64,000 nucleotides of DNA. Source: a candidate division FCPU426 bacterium. Its GTDB lineage: Bacteria > Oederibacteriota > Muellerivitia > Muellerivitales > Muellerivitaceae. The stretch lies in assembly GCA_027452205.1 (NCBI GenBank), contig DAIDGV010000024.1, forward strand, positions 218,750 through 282,749, given 5' to 3'. A program made the position numbers and the translations under genes. The notes under the pieces are model-generated. The model did no database searches. It saw only the letters and a list, made by a program, of their open reading frames with translations, and was not told where the DNA came from. Shown in pieces: positions 45,401 through 53,264 of the stretch (positions are counted from its first letter, which is position 1; each line of letters starts with the position of its first letter).

Positions 45401-48400
45401 GTGACGATGCCCGAGACCAAATTGACCTTTCGAACCTGTAATTCATCACTCCAATAAACATTACCCAAGGCATCCGCGGCCACACCCGAGGGATAGTAGA
45501 TCTCGGCGGCCGTCGCCGGGCCTCCATTTCCAGTCGACCCGGCGATGCCGTTCCCGGCGACCGTAAAGATATTGGGCGTACAGCTGACCGTCGCGGTCGT
45601 TGAATAAGTGCTCGTGAAAGAGGCCGTTGCCGTATCTCCCGACGTGATGGTCGAAGTCGGGGAAGGTGTTTGGGTCACGGTCTGGCTAAAGGTCGATGTG
45701 GCCGTTGCGGTGGGGGTCGGGCTGCCGGAAGCGGGGCCGCAGTTAAAGGCTAGGATACGGTTGTCGTTCTGGTCGATCGCGTAGATCGTACCGTTATAAA
45801 CCTTCACATCACCGGTTAAGCTGATCGTGTTTGTGGTCGGCGGGATTTCCAGGCGACTGTTGAAATTGGCCTGGCCCAACACCGCCGACGCGGGCGTATT
45901 GGAAGTTCCAGTGGGAATGTTGTCATAGACCACAACACGGCTGTTTCCCCAATCCGAGACGAACAACTGACCATTACTGATGCTCAATCCTTGGGGTTCA
46001 AAGAAACTCGTGTTGTTCGGCACGGAACTATTAGCGCCGTTGTAAGTATTCGAAGTGAAACTGCTTTGCCCGATGACCGAAATGGCGGCCGGATCGTATC
46101 CAGTGAATGTGTCCGCGTTGGGATAGACCAGGATCCGATTGTTACTCGTATCGCTGACATAAAGGTTGCCGTTATCTACCCAAAGACCCACAGGCCCATT
46201 CAAGGTGAATTGGGTCGGCGAGCTGATAGGATAGGTCGGGCCTTGGTTAGGGCCGTTGCTGGTAAAATTGGGCTGACCGATCACCTCATCCGCTGGAGCG
46301 CCAAAATAGGTTGGGATGGAGTTATAGACCAACACACGGTTGTTCCCCGTATCCGAAATGAATAAACGATGGCCGTCGTAGAACACACCTTCCGGACCAC
46401 CCAAAGTATTGTTATTGACGGGCAAAGCCGTGCTACTGGTCATATTGAGCTGGCCGATCACCATGCTAGCTGTTCCATTGACCGCAGGTAATGACCCGAT
46501 GTTGTTATAAATAAGGACTCGGTTATTGGCTAGGTCCGAGACGATCATCATTGTCCCGTCAGTCCAGATCCCCATCGGTAGATCGAGTGTGTTGTTGTTC
46601 ACCGCGCCGCCCTGATTTGCCGAGCCGGTCGCGAAACTAGTCTGACCAAGGACCTGTACCGCCGGGGGATCATTGCTGGTCGGGGCCGGGGAATAGATCA
46701 AGATCCGATTGTTTTGAGTGTCCGATACGACCATCTTATTTCCAGCCAAGAAAAGCCCTCTGGGATCCGATAAAGTCTTGGCCGAAATGGGCGAAGTGTT
46801 AGCGGTTACAAAATCAGGTTCGCCGACCTCGAACGAGGCGGATTCTCCCGTGGTCAGGGTACAGGTGGCATTGGGGCTGTTGGTCGTAGTCGCGGTATTG
46901 GTGGTCGTTGAGGTATTCGATATTGTCGGGGTCGATGTTGAGGTGCCGGAAGAGCAAGGATCGTAGATAAGCACACGGCTGTTGTTGCCGTCGCTAACCA
47001 ATAAGTAAAGATCGCCCGCGTTATCCACGGTGAAATCGGCCAGGCTGCCTGAACCAATCGTGGGTGTGTATTGGCACAGGTAGTTACCGTTATCGTCATA
47101 GACATAAACGGTCGTGCCGTCGAAGGCATAGACACGGTTCGCGCTATCCGTCTCCAACTCGCTTACGCTGCCAGGCGTATTCACGGACCAGGCAGTCAGG
47201 ATCAATCCATCATTCCTGTATTTAGCGATCTTAGTGCCGTTGGTGGTGAAATAGTTGCCGTTGCTGTCCACGGTCACATTGATATAAAAACCCGGGTCAT
47301 CGGTCCATTGGCCGATGGAACCACCGGTCAATGTCGACCTGGTTAAAATGAGGCCCGCGCTGGAGATCCCTGTGGTAAAGACATACCCGTTGACCCGATC
47401 GATACCGATGCCCATCGGATCATAAACTCCCGTCGAAACAGGGGTCCAAGAAGTAACAAAGCTACCAGTCGCGCTGAATTTATAAACCTCTTTGCTGTTG
47501 TAATCGAAGGCGTAGATGTTGTCGCTGTTATCCGTTTCTGTATCTTCGATCAAGCTGCTCGAGCTGCCCGCGACCGGCGCTATGGATAAATTCAAGCTAC
47601 CGCTCACATATTTTTCGATCTTTGATTCGTTTCCATTGTCAGTCACCCAGACAGCACCCGTACTGTTATCCACTGAGATATGAGCTGGGAAACCATATGT
47701 CGCGCTCGGTGTTGAAACCGTGAACTGGCTAGCCAAATTGTAGCAGCAAGGGACTGGAGTAAAAGAAGAGCCTGGGGTCGGATCGATCGTGGTGGTGACG
47801 GTTTGGGTGCTTGAGCTTGTAGCGGTAGCTGTTGCGGTATTGTTGGTAGTATTGGTCGACGTCTGAGAAGGTGTTTCGGTCAAAGTCGTGGTCAAGGTAG
47901 GGCTTTGTGTCTTTGTTTCAGTACTGGTCGCCGTAGCAGTAGGGGTAGAAGTATAGGTATTGTCCGCCGTCGGGGTCATCGTTCTGGTTTGAGTTGCCGT
48001 TGTCGTTGAAGTAGATGTATTCGTATTTGTCAAAATAGGCGTTAACTGTCCACAAACACACCAGCGATGGATATCAACTTGAGGTTCGCTGGGATTACTG
48101 TAATCGGCTTCGTTAATTAAAAAACAACCATAATCAGCGGTAAGGCTCGTAGTAGCCGGTATCTTCGGATTAAGGGCCACCGCTCTAATGAAATTCCCGT
48201 TGGGATCAAAAATATCGACATTACTTTGATCGAGTATATAAACATCGCCGTTTGTTTGGTCCACAGACATATAAAATGATTTGAAAGAAGAAAGAACACC
48301 TGCTTGATTCAAAAGGTTTAGATTATTTCCATAAGTCATCAGATTTTTTATAAACACACCACTAGGCGAATACTCATCGGAGCCGAAATAAAAATTACCA

Positions 48401-51400
48401 CTTTGATCAATAGCAACATCGATGTCGAGGCCAGCACGATTGGCTAACGTAAAAGTTTGTTGATAACCACTTGGAATACTATCGTTATAAACCACAACAT
48501 TAAGGGCAGTTGTGTTGGTGTTGATATAAGTAATATAAATATTATCGTTCACTGGATTGATGGCAAATCTTTCAATTGAGTACGCATTTGAGGTCGAAGG
48601 GATTTGCGTTGTACTTAAAAGTACCCCTGTTGAACTATAAGCCAATAGAAAGCGGCCCAACAAAGTGTTGGGTGAACTATAAACATTAAGCAGAACATAC
48701 ACTTGACCCAACTTATCAACTGCGATCTCCGGAATGATACCAACTGTGTTAGGCGGCGTAATAAAGGGCGCAATCGAAGGTATGACTGGCCATTGGCGGA
48801 TCAAACTACCCGTGGAATTGAATTCATAGATAGCCTTGGCGTCCTTGTAAAGTGTAAATACATTTCCCGAGGAATCGACGGTTGATACACTGTTTTCTCC
48901 TCCTCCTCCAAAAACAGAAGGCGGCAGTACTGCAAACAACTCGCTTTGATAACCATTGATACAAGTTGAGTTGGCGGTGACTGAAACAGTCGCCGTCAAG
49001 GTATGCGTTGCGATCTCTGTATAGGTATTCGTTGCCGTGGCCGTATTGCGGGGTGTCGCGCTATCCGAGGGTGTACTGGTCGCAGTACGAGTGTTTGTCA
49101 CAGTCCGGGTCTCGGTAACCGTATGGGTGGATGTTGAAGTATGAGTATTGGCGGCTGTCGGGGTCATCGTTCGGGTTTGGGTCGACGTGGACGTTCCGGT
49201 GGAAGTGCGCGTGTTTGTCACGGTGGCCGTATTGCGGGGAGTAGAAGTGTCTGTGGCCGTGCTGGTTGAAGTGCGAGTATTCGTTACGGTTCGAGTTTCT
49301 GTGACGGTATGGGTATTGGTCACTGTTCGTGTGTGGGTAAGGGTTTGAGTATGGGTCACTGTCTGTGAATTCGTAACGGTAGCGGTGTGGGTTGAAGTAG
49401 AAGTCGCCGTTTGGGTGCGGGTATGGGTGATGGTATTGGTTTCAGTGGGAGTATGGGTAACGGTAGCAGTATGGGTTTCCGTGGAGGTATGTGTTTCCGT
49501 GTGGCTCGGGGTTTGTGTATTCGTCATCGTCCGGGTGTTCGTTCTGGTGAACGTATGAGTGACGGTAGCGGTTTGGGTTGAAGTAGAGGTGGCGGTTTGG
49601 GTCCGGGTATGGGTGATGGTATTGGTTTCAGTGGCCGTGTCAGTAACGGTTTTGGTGTTGGTCACCGTATTCGTGGAAGTACGGGTCGAGGTAGGCGTAA
49701 CTGTGTTGGTCGGGGACGGTGTGCCGCTGGAAGTGGAGGTAGAGCTATTGGTGCCGGTAGCCGTGGAAGTATTCGTGGCCGACATACTGACGGTGGCAGT
49801 GGCCGTAACAGTGGCCGTATTGGAGAAAGTAGCGGTAGGTGTGCTGGTACCGGTATCGGTTGGGCTGATCGTCGAACTATTGGTGCCGGTGGCGGTAGCG
49901 GAATTAGTGACGGATTCGGTCACGGTTTCCGTTCCCGTATTGGTGGCCGAATAAGTCACCGTAGCGGTCTGAGTGAATGTTTCCGTAGGGGTCACCGTAC
50001 CGGTCCAAGTGGAACTCGGGGTACTGGTAGCGGTCATGGTAACTGTTTCGGTGTTCGTGCTCGTATTCGTAGCCGTATTGCTGGCCGTTTCGGTGGAGGT
50101 TTGAGTGGGGGTAAAGCTAGGACAGGTCTTGAAACAAGATGGCTCTTGGCCCGAATTAGGGTCTATGGTCGTCGGGGACAACCACTCTTGAACAGGGACA
50201 CCTTGGTAATAAAGAACGAAGTAGGGATCATCAACATACCCATAAGTAGGCGGTGAGGTATTGGTATCCGAGCAAACCCCGCCTTGTGCGGCCGGCATTT
50301 GGGTGTAATCGGTCGAGGGATTCAGGGTAGGCCACCCCGCCCCATTAAGTGAGAATTCTGTACCACCCCAAATTCCGCCCGGCGGGATAGCGATGGTCGT
50401 GGAAGGAGAATTTATGACCACCTTCTGATTTGCCATACGGTTCGATGGGCTGGCACAAAGTGGCAAGTTATAGACCGATATGGCATCGACTGGAGTTCCA
50501 AGCCCAGGAAGCGTTCCAGGAACCGAACCTGCAGTCACGACCGATCCATTCCAATAGATCGTCCCAATCAAGGGCACTTCGTCGTACCACGCCGCTACCG
50601 CCAGATCAGAAACATTGATCGGGACAGAAGAATTGTTGATGACCTCGAACCGATACTGATAGTTGTTCGGTTGACAAATGATTTGTCTGACCTTTAGATC
50701 TAACTTAGGTGTGTTGCCGCACAATTGATAATTGGGAGTGGAAGTAAACGTAGGTGTGTTCGTAACGGTAAAGGTATTGGTTGGCGTGAAGGTCGGCGCA
50801 ACACCATAGTCGCAAACTCGGACGATCTCCGATCCTGAGTTGTCATTGCAAAAATAGCTGTTAACGTCATTCGCGTTTAAGTAAAGATAGTTCTGAGTAG
50901 CTGTAAACGGAGCCGTCGAATTATAAGGCGGCGTTGAACCAGCAGTTTGAGCGCTAGGACAGTCGATAAATATATCCCCCGCGGCAATACCGGCAGTTAA
51001 ATTACCATGTGCGGGGCTGCTAGCCCATTCCGAATAACTGCCCTGACCCACATAAAAAGGCGCCGACAGTCCGGTGCCGATCGTATCGCTGGCTTGATGT
51101 AGGATGATCCGGGTGCCGTCGAGATTAACTCCCTGTCCGTTGTAAGTGTCACCTCCATAACTGATACAACCGCTGACATAACTCACTTGATATAGATTCC
51201 CCGGGATCAACGGAACTTGTACCGCATAGGCAGCATATCCGGAAGCGGAGCCGCTATCTTTTTGATCACAATTTTGGAGACCTTGGACCGTATAGGTCTC
51301 GCAAGAAATCGGAGCCGGCAAAGAAACAGCGGGTATATTGGATACGAGCAAAGGCACGGCCGCATTGGCGCTTGCTGCTTCGGGTTGTATCGATTGGGGT

Positions 51401-51564
51401 CTAGGTGTGGGTGTAGGAACTTGCGCAAAACCATTGGAAGAGAACCCTAAAAGGAACATGACGTTGATTAGAGCCGTTAAACTCAAAACAACTTTTATCC
51501 GTTCGAATAAAATTTTCGAACCGGCAAAAAGCGCCCAATTGGTTATCGACTTAAATAGATACAA
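36439..51564 (-). CDS. Giant secreted multi-propeller protein (about 5,040 aa)
   Basis: One uninterrupted 15-kb frame. A signal peptide with a long N-region ends FSSNGFAQ. By position the modules are: N-terminal beta domains (to 50131, one CBM3-like), a Thr-rich linker (50130-48965), and NHL-type propellers at 48963-48040, 47748-46953, 46863-45739, 45582-44569, 44427-43291, 43179-42349 and 42291-41482. A kelch-like domain (41334-40386) and an eighth propeller (40248-39148) follow. Two CBM5/12-like domains come next (38942-38776, 38745-38584), then a second Thr-rich linker (38583-37400), a beta domain and a FlgD-like C-terminus (about 36700-36442). Nearly every module starts and ends with Cys. 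TTG at 51564 has GAGGA 6 nt upstream and is preferred over GTG at 51588, which lacks an RBS. An adhesin or matrix protein is inferred. Confidence 0.93.
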   Translation of the reverse strand: MYLFKSITNWALFAGSKILFERIKVVLSLTALINVMFLLGFSSNGFAQVPTPTPRPQSIQPEAASANAAVPLLVSNIPAVSLPAPISCETYTVQGLQNCDQKDSGSASGYAAYAVQVPLIPGNLYQVSYVSGCISYGGDTYNGQGVNLDGTRIILHQASDTIGTGLSAPFYVGQGSYSEWASSPAHGNLTAGIAAGDIFIDCPSAQTAGSTPPYNSTAPFTATQNYLYLNANDVNSYFCNDNSGSEIVRVCDYGVAPTFTPTNTFTVTNTPTFTSTPNYQLCGNTPKLDLKVRQIICQPNNYQYRFEVINNSSVPINVSDLAVAAWYDEVPLIGTIYWNGSVVTAGSVPGTLPGLGTPVDAISVYNLPLCASPSNRMANQKVVINSPSTTIAIPPGGIWGGTEFSLNGAGWPTLNPSTDYTQMPAAQGGVCSDTNTSPPTYGYVDDPYFVLYYQGVPVQEWLSPTTIDPNSGQEPSCFKTCPSFTPTQTSTETASNTATNTSTNTETVTMTATSTPSSTWTGTVTPTETFTQTATVTYSATNTGTETVTESVTNSATATGTNSSTISPTDTGTSTPTATFSNTATVTATATVSMSATNTSTATGTNSSTSTSSGTPSPTNTVTPTSTRTSTNTVTNTKTVTDTATETNTITHTRTQTATSTSTQTATVTHTFTRTNTRTMTNTQTPSHTETHTSTETHTATVTHTPTETNTITHTRTQTATSTSTHTATVTNSQTVTHTQTLTHTRTVTNTHTVTETRTVTNTRTSTSTATDTSTPRNTATVTNTRTSTGTSTSTQTRTMTPTAANTHTSTSTHTVTETRTVTNTRTATSTPSDSATPRNTATATNTYTEIATHTLTATVSVTANSTCINGYQSELFAVLPPSVFGGGGENSVSTVDSSGNVFTLYKDAKAIYEFNSTGSLIRQWPVIPSIAPFITPPNTVGIIPEIAVDKLGQVYVLLNVYSSPNTLLGRFLLAYSSTGVLLSTTQIPSTSNAYSIERFAINPVNDNIYITYINTNTTALNVVVYNDSIPSGYQQTFTLANRAGLDIDVAIDQSGNFYFGSDEYSPSGVFIKNLMTYGNNLNLLNQAGVLSSFKSFYMSVDQTNGDVYILDQSNVDIFDPNGNFIRAVALNPKIPATTSLTADYGCFLINEADYSNPSEPQVDIHRWCVCGQLTPILTNTNTSTSTTTATQTRTMTPTADNTYTSTPTATATSTETKTQSPTLTTTLTETPSQTSTNTTNNTATATATSSSTQTVTTTIDPTPGSSFTPVPCCYNLASQFTVSTPSATYGFPAHISVDNSTGAVWVTDNGNESKIEKYVSGSLNLSIAPVAGSSSSLIEDTETDNSDNIYAFDYNSKEVYKFSATGSFVTSWTPVSTGVYDPMGIGIDRVNGYVFTTGISSAGLILTRSTLTGGSIGQWTDDPGFYINVTVDSNGNYFTTNGTKIAKYRNDGLILTAWSVNTPGSVSELETDSANRVYAFDGTTVYVYDDNGNYLCQYTPTIGSGSLADFTVDNAGDLYLLVSDGNNSRVLIYDPCSSGTSTSTPTISNTSTTTNTATTTNSPNATCTLTTGESASFEVGEPDFVTANTSPISAKTLSDPRGLFLAGNKMVVSDTQNNRILIYSPAPTSNDPPAVQVLGQTSFATGSANQGGAVNNNTLDLPMGIWTDGTMMIVSDLANNRVLIYNNIGSLPAVNGTASMVIGQLNMTSSTALPVNNNTLGGPEGVFYDGHRLFISDTGNNRVLVYNSIPTYFGAPADEVIGQPNFTSNGPNQGPTYPISSPTQFTLNGPVGLWVDNGNLYVSDTSNNRILVYPNADTFTGYDPAAISVIGQSSFTSNTYNGANSSVPNNTSFFEPQGLSISNGQLFVSDWGNSRVVVYDNIPTGTSNTPASAVLGQANFNSRLEIPPTTNTISLTGDVKVYNGTIYAIDQNDNRILAFNCGPASGSPTPTATATSTFSQTVTQTPSPTSTITSGDTATASFTSTYSTTATVSCTPNIFTVAGNGIAGSTGNGGPATAAEIYYPSGVAADALGNVYWSDELQVRKVNLVSGIVTTAAGTGVGGFAGIPGPATSANVGRPVGVAVDSSNNLYLASLEYVLKVTYPAGTISIVAGNGSAGYNGDGIPATSAEIQTMAVAVDAAGNLYLADFGNHRIRKVNVGTGMISTIAGTGTAGYNGDGIPATSAELNFPTGVAVDGSNNLYISDLVNDRVRRVNLVSGLITTVAGNGSTAYSGDGSIATSSGLQPVGVGVDGSGNILVADNANNRVFKINPASDIITTVAGTAGGAGYNGDGIPATSAKLGPAYAVAVDPSGNLFIADQGNNRVREVACNQVVIFTPTSTPSSTTTTTNTPVSTSTTTATLTASFTTTNTPAPISTNCVQTMDQYASLVVGEPDFTSANNSSVPVNSSLLLGPVGVFQTGNSLFVDDQYRVLIYTPNPTTNGPSANKVIGQPNFTTGTVESYTFNNVTGDGLGQIADLWTDGIRLVVADHLNSRVLIYNNVGALPVVGGFASVVIGQSLMTTGAPNQGGAIGANTLSDPFGVYFDGQRLFVADRVNNRVLIYNSLPTSNNASADEVIGQSNFTSGSPNQGGTVGANTLDDPRGLWVYNGTLFVADSQNNRVLGFNNGGLGIDSITPGTTNLAADMVIGQGNYTSSASGTSNNGMFHPSSVSADNGRLYVSDLYNNRVLVYNSIPTGTANPAANFVLGQQTFSGNQINQGLSTPQAYTLYWPEQIQAVNGVVYVADSGNSRVLVFNCDNNTPTMTPTLTQTPTLTPTQTATSTMTTTATQNATICLAYSTTFGTPGAQPGQFRGPLGIAVDTSGLVDVIDTGNSRVQQFNPSGSLFSLFGSSGTALGQFTAPLGTGAGAGYIFVTDHNATGLRIQRFSNSGGSPISFPIQQVGDPVGFSAAPFIAVDNAGTVYVITSQGIRRFNSNGTVVTPDVSIPTSGSNGFIAVDNSGHVYLAEGNQIVSYTITGSSFATYLPPITVTTPGAVLQGLSVDPSGFIYVVDSANKEVDVFNPSGSSVATLGPITAPGQQFSSPFGVTVDSIGAVYVTDQGNGNVVKFQPCDVATQTPIPTNTLNFTTTPCITPVFISAWGSPGTNPGQFYADYPEYIAAGTNGDVYVASSTNGPNGIQRFTDSGSYLNSMVPYGGNYGMTSLSNGDLLVYSASPNSVCRYSPAGGSPTSCWPTVPVSGTLSSIASDPTDKIFIATGNVVNWYSVMGSPLGSFTASNVPASYPIQRLAIDSLGDVYVSYQTGVQEYSAAGAFIRQITSAVGPSTSQTSGITVDAMNDLYVADAGNNRIEEFNPSGSLLVSWGTMGAGYGQFNQPDAITVSGNFIYVADAINGRVEVFETCPHTLATATPTQTMTNTLTFTPTSTQTTTPMIVNTSTATLTNTATITPAICNLSCVNEGAVWSRNLSSGPFGGRNNAALVTFMNQMWLIGGEGTGVTYDDIWTSNDGVNWNHNSFSFPTGDTVISAYVDPNIGGSNGTLYVVLNTSSGAVLEQTSNGTTWASSNFPIGFSANQLFDLGGTLYAVGGNASSLTTEYESTNAGATWSLVTASNLPAIPESAFFSAYSINVYNGSVWLIGGENAGGGPSSYIYKSSDGVHWILATPAPAYGNKANQSVLNYDGKMWLMSGNYGTGSDVWYTCDGVNWYSATQNGGFPPRGFQAATVFDGRMWIIGGMPWVVTGPIGTTGLLDGYFTNPLLSDVWSSVLCGTPTATSTLTATYTISSTDTPTLTPTLTNTLTPTNTLTATVTPATSCTFADFASANLVVGQNLFTTTATTPLGPNSLSNPRGVFEGGGKLAVTDSGNGRILIYNPAPTLNGASAVQVFGQPNFATNSTYPIPASNTLANPGGVWTDGSILIVADMGNSRVLIYNNIGGMPAMGGSATWVVGQSTMAGLASPNPPNSSSLFQPTSVFYDGTRLFISDSGNNRVLVYNQLPMGNGVPADEVIGQPFMNTSGINQGGLSAQSLASPGGIYVYNGALFVADNSNSRVLIYNNIDSLLTNDPPADAVVGQSSFTTNAGGLGNNVFSGAEYVSASNGQLFVEDHANRVLIYNNIPTGTANPPANHVIGQPGFFTNQPNNGGTAQQNTLFTWNGSNQIQAVNGSLFVADDSNNRVLEFNCGSTTTATPTSTITNTVTVSPSGTMTFTSTNTSIATNTASMTSTATATMTSTATATQTPTTTSTMTPNPNNCANYPDWSGNGVSYTVGQKVVYGTEIYICIQAHNSLPNWEPPVTATLWSDVGPCVGATSTPVLLNCANIPQWAIGVAYTVGTEVVYNGELYQCIQGHTSITGWDPPAVPALWKDLGPCGSAATSTATTTPVNSSTPTVTTTPSSTLTDTQVMTATLTPMLTATSIMTNTVTQTPTDTSLNTSTSTATNTSTDTATDSSTSTATDTATSTATNTLSNTVTDTPTNTSLNTATLTSTNTSTNTATNTATSTVSNTATSTATNTLTDTATDSSTSTTTDTATSTATNTSSNTATNTPTDTSVNTFTSTATNTATDTATNTTTSTVSNTATLTTTNTSTNTATDTSTSTATDTATLTVTNTSSNTVTDTPTNTPINTSTSTATNTSTTTNSTTNTVTNTPTNTALNTTTSSATNTSTATATMTCTSTVTNTQTNTPTNTSLNTATATVTNTQTNTATSTATNSPTSTSTSTNTPLNTATQTVTNSPTNTLTSTTTPTETTTPTQTNSQTPTVTNTATCQETSIYISDSSSDVVLYQGTGTPTPTGWYNPGFATSGWANAVQVTPPVASIYGYPGAYYDSYNSSATSTGKDSLLALANFNVPLCASSVVINVSGKGSGARLVQPTVSVWLNGVEESNSGNTFSAEMYGATELQLGANNDLAIQVSWPGNTNPTNPVLEYTYTVVIQYCPNCTGLTPSMAMARAAAIRSNTSVTNASSLVKPSSTPTASSTPTVTATPTVAGLLQTAAAWPNISRNGEPIDFMVQLGSPATVKLSLYDLMGQQVYSKTIEGQTGMNTIPWSIRNTVGARVASGLYVFAIQVNDGSESRIKTGKVAIFH
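37858..38430. repeat. 216-bp (72-codon) tandem repeat in the second Thr-rich linker
   Basis: The stretch beginning GTCGACG occurs at 37910, 38126 and 38342, exactly 216 bp apart. The flanking sequence (GCTCGAGGT before, CCGTAGCGGTAT after) repeats with it. About 2.6 units are present; the last is shortened near 38425. The encoded repeat is 72 residues of TDTATDSSTS-like sequence. Confidence 0.85.
49377..49636. repeat. 186-bp-spaced direct repeat in the first Thr-rich linker
   Basis: A stretch of about 74 bp recurs at 49377-49450 and 49563-49636 (186 bp, 62 codons apart), including GTATGGGTGATGGTATTGGT at 49421 and 49607. It encodes TETNTITHTRTQTATSTST in both copies. Confidence 0.8.
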
Positions 51565-51878
51565 TTTTTTCCTCAACTGCAGGAACACGCTTGATAAATA
51601 AAATTCAAATAGTTTTTTGATTTAAAAGACGAGGGATTCTATATTTTTTTTGAAAAGTTGCATCTGATCATTGATGTAAAACGATAGGAAAATTTTTTGG
51701 AACAAAACGAAGACAAAAATTAAAAACGTTTTTGTGGACATAATTGAACCAGGGCATCGTTTACCAAAAATATACTGATACTGTTTTAAAAATTTAATTA
51801 AACGGCTGAAAAATAAGGGGAAAAAACAAAAAAGGGAAGGCCCGTTTGGACCTTCCCTTTGAACATACGACCTACTTT
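51565..51878. other. AT-rich spacer before the giant gene
   Basis: About 310 bp between icd and the giant gene, clearly more AT-rich than the surroundings. It must carry the giant gene's promoter on the minus strand, but no convincing -35/-10 pair could be singled out from the many A/T runs. Its right part contains the icd terminator. No reading frame is supported. Confidence 0.5.
51821..51860 (-). terminator. Terminator of icd
   Basis: On the minus strand the stem AAAGGGAAGG/CCTTCCCTTT with a 10-nt loop is followed by TTTTTGTTTTTT. It lies 19 bp after the icd stop. Confidence 0.87.
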
Positions 51879-53129
51879 TTAAGCCATGTTGTTGATGATG
51901 GCCGTTCCGAACTCGGAGCACTTTACTTCCTTCGCGCCTTCCATCAAACGGGCGAAGTCGTAAGTGACCACTTTTTGCGAAATGGTCTTCTCCAAGGCTT
52001 TCACGATCATATCGGCCGCTTCTTGCCAGCCCAAGTGCTCGAGCATCATGACCCCCGAGAGGATCACGGATCCCGGATTCACCTTGTCCAGGTTGGCGTA
52101 TTTGGGCGCCGTACCGTGGGTGGCTTCGAAGATGGCATGGCCGGTCACGTAGTTGATGTTACCGCCCGGGGCGATACCAATACCGCCGACTTGGGCCGCC
52201 AAAGCGTCCGACAGGTAGTCCCCGTTCAGGTTCAAGGTCGCAATGACCTCGAAATCCTCAGGACGGGTCAGGACTTGCTGGAGGGTGATGTCGGCGATAG
52301 CGTCCTTAGCCAAGACTTGGCCTTCGGGCGGCTTGCCGTTGCAATCGTCCCAGCCGATGGCCCGGCCCTTGAATTCCTTCTTCACCAGTTCATAACCCCA
52401 GTCGCGGAAAGCGCCTTCGGTGAACTTCATGATGTTGCCCTTATGCACGAAGGTCACGCTCTTACGCTTGTGCTTGATGGCGTATTCGATCGCGGCGCGC
52501 ACCAGACGTTCGGTCCCTTCCTGGGAAACCGGTTTGATACCGATACCCGAGGTCTTCGGGAAACGGATATTCTTCACGCCCATTTCCTTTTGCAGGAAGT
52601 CGATGATCTTCTTCACTTCCGGGGTGCCTTCTTGCCATTCGATACCGGCGTAGATGTCTTCGGTGTTCTCGCGGAAGATGACCATGTTCACTTTTTCGGG
52701 ATGCTTCACGGGAGAGGGAACACCGGTGAAATATTGGACAGGACGCAAGCACACATAGAGGTCCAACATTTGGCGGAGCGCCACATTGAGGGAACGGATA
52801 CCCTTGCCCACCGGGGTGGTCAAAGGACCCTTGATACCGACCAGATATTCGCGGAAAGCTTCCACGGTATCGTCCGGCAGCCAGTTTTGGAACTTATCGA
52901 ACGCCGTTTGGCCGGCATAGACTTCAAACCAGGAGATCTTCTTTTTGCCTTTATAGGCCTTTTCCACTGCCGCGTCCAACACGCGTACCGAGGCGCGCCA
53001 AATGTCCGGGCCGGTGCCATCACCTTCGATGAAGGGAATGACCGGATTGTCAGGGACGTTCAACACACCGTCCTTGATGCTGATCTTGCCGCCCTGGGGC
53101 GCTTTCACGTTCTGATAGGTATATGCCAT
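51879..53129 (-). CDS. icd: NADP-dependent isocitrate dehydrogenase
   Basis: This is a 416-aa homodimeric-type enzyme converting isocitrate to 2-oxoglutarate. Substrate residues lie in [19 protein letters not shown], where the Ser is the one phosphorylated in E. coli. Other motifs are [36 protein letters not shown] and [35 protein letters not shown], with Lys-Tyr after Pro, indicates NADP rather than NAD. It is a single-gene unit ending in a terminator, and the third TCA-cycle enzyme in the window. Confidence 0.96.
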   Translation of the reverse strand: MAYTYQNVKAPQGGKISIKDGVLNVPDNPVIPFIEGDGTGPDIWRASVRVLDAAVEKAYKGKKKISWFEVYAGQTAFDKFQNWLPDDTVEAFREYLVGIKGPLTTPVGKGIRSLNVALRQMLDLYVCLRPVQYFTGVPSPVKHPEKVNMVIFRENTEDIYAGIEWQEGTPEVKKIIDFLQKEMGVKNIRFPKTSGIGIKPVSQEGTERLVRAAIEYAIKHKRKSVTFVHKGNIMKFTEGAFRDWGYELVKKEFKGRAIGWDDCNGKPPEGQVLAKDAIADITLQQVLTRPEDFEVIATLNLNGDYLSDALAAQVGGIGIAPGGNINYVTGHAIFEATHGTAPKYANLDKVNPGSVILSGVMMLEHLGWQEAADMIVKALEKTISQKVVTYDFARLMEGAKEVKCSEFGTAIINNMA

Positions 53130-53264
53130 TAGAGATCCTCTCTATCCGACAAATTTTTAAACTATCCCGCTAGAAAGCCCAAGGCCCTCAACCGGAACAA
53201 AGAATTCGTTCAACCACTACGAAGGGAAAGGCAGTTTAGTACCGCGAAAGGCCCAACTCAAGCG

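Noticed and set aside
36439-51564. Several genes joined by assembly or sequencing error
   Set aside because: There is no internal stop or frameshift, linkers and modules are in register throughout, and there is one signal peptide at the start and one FlgD-like domain at the end.
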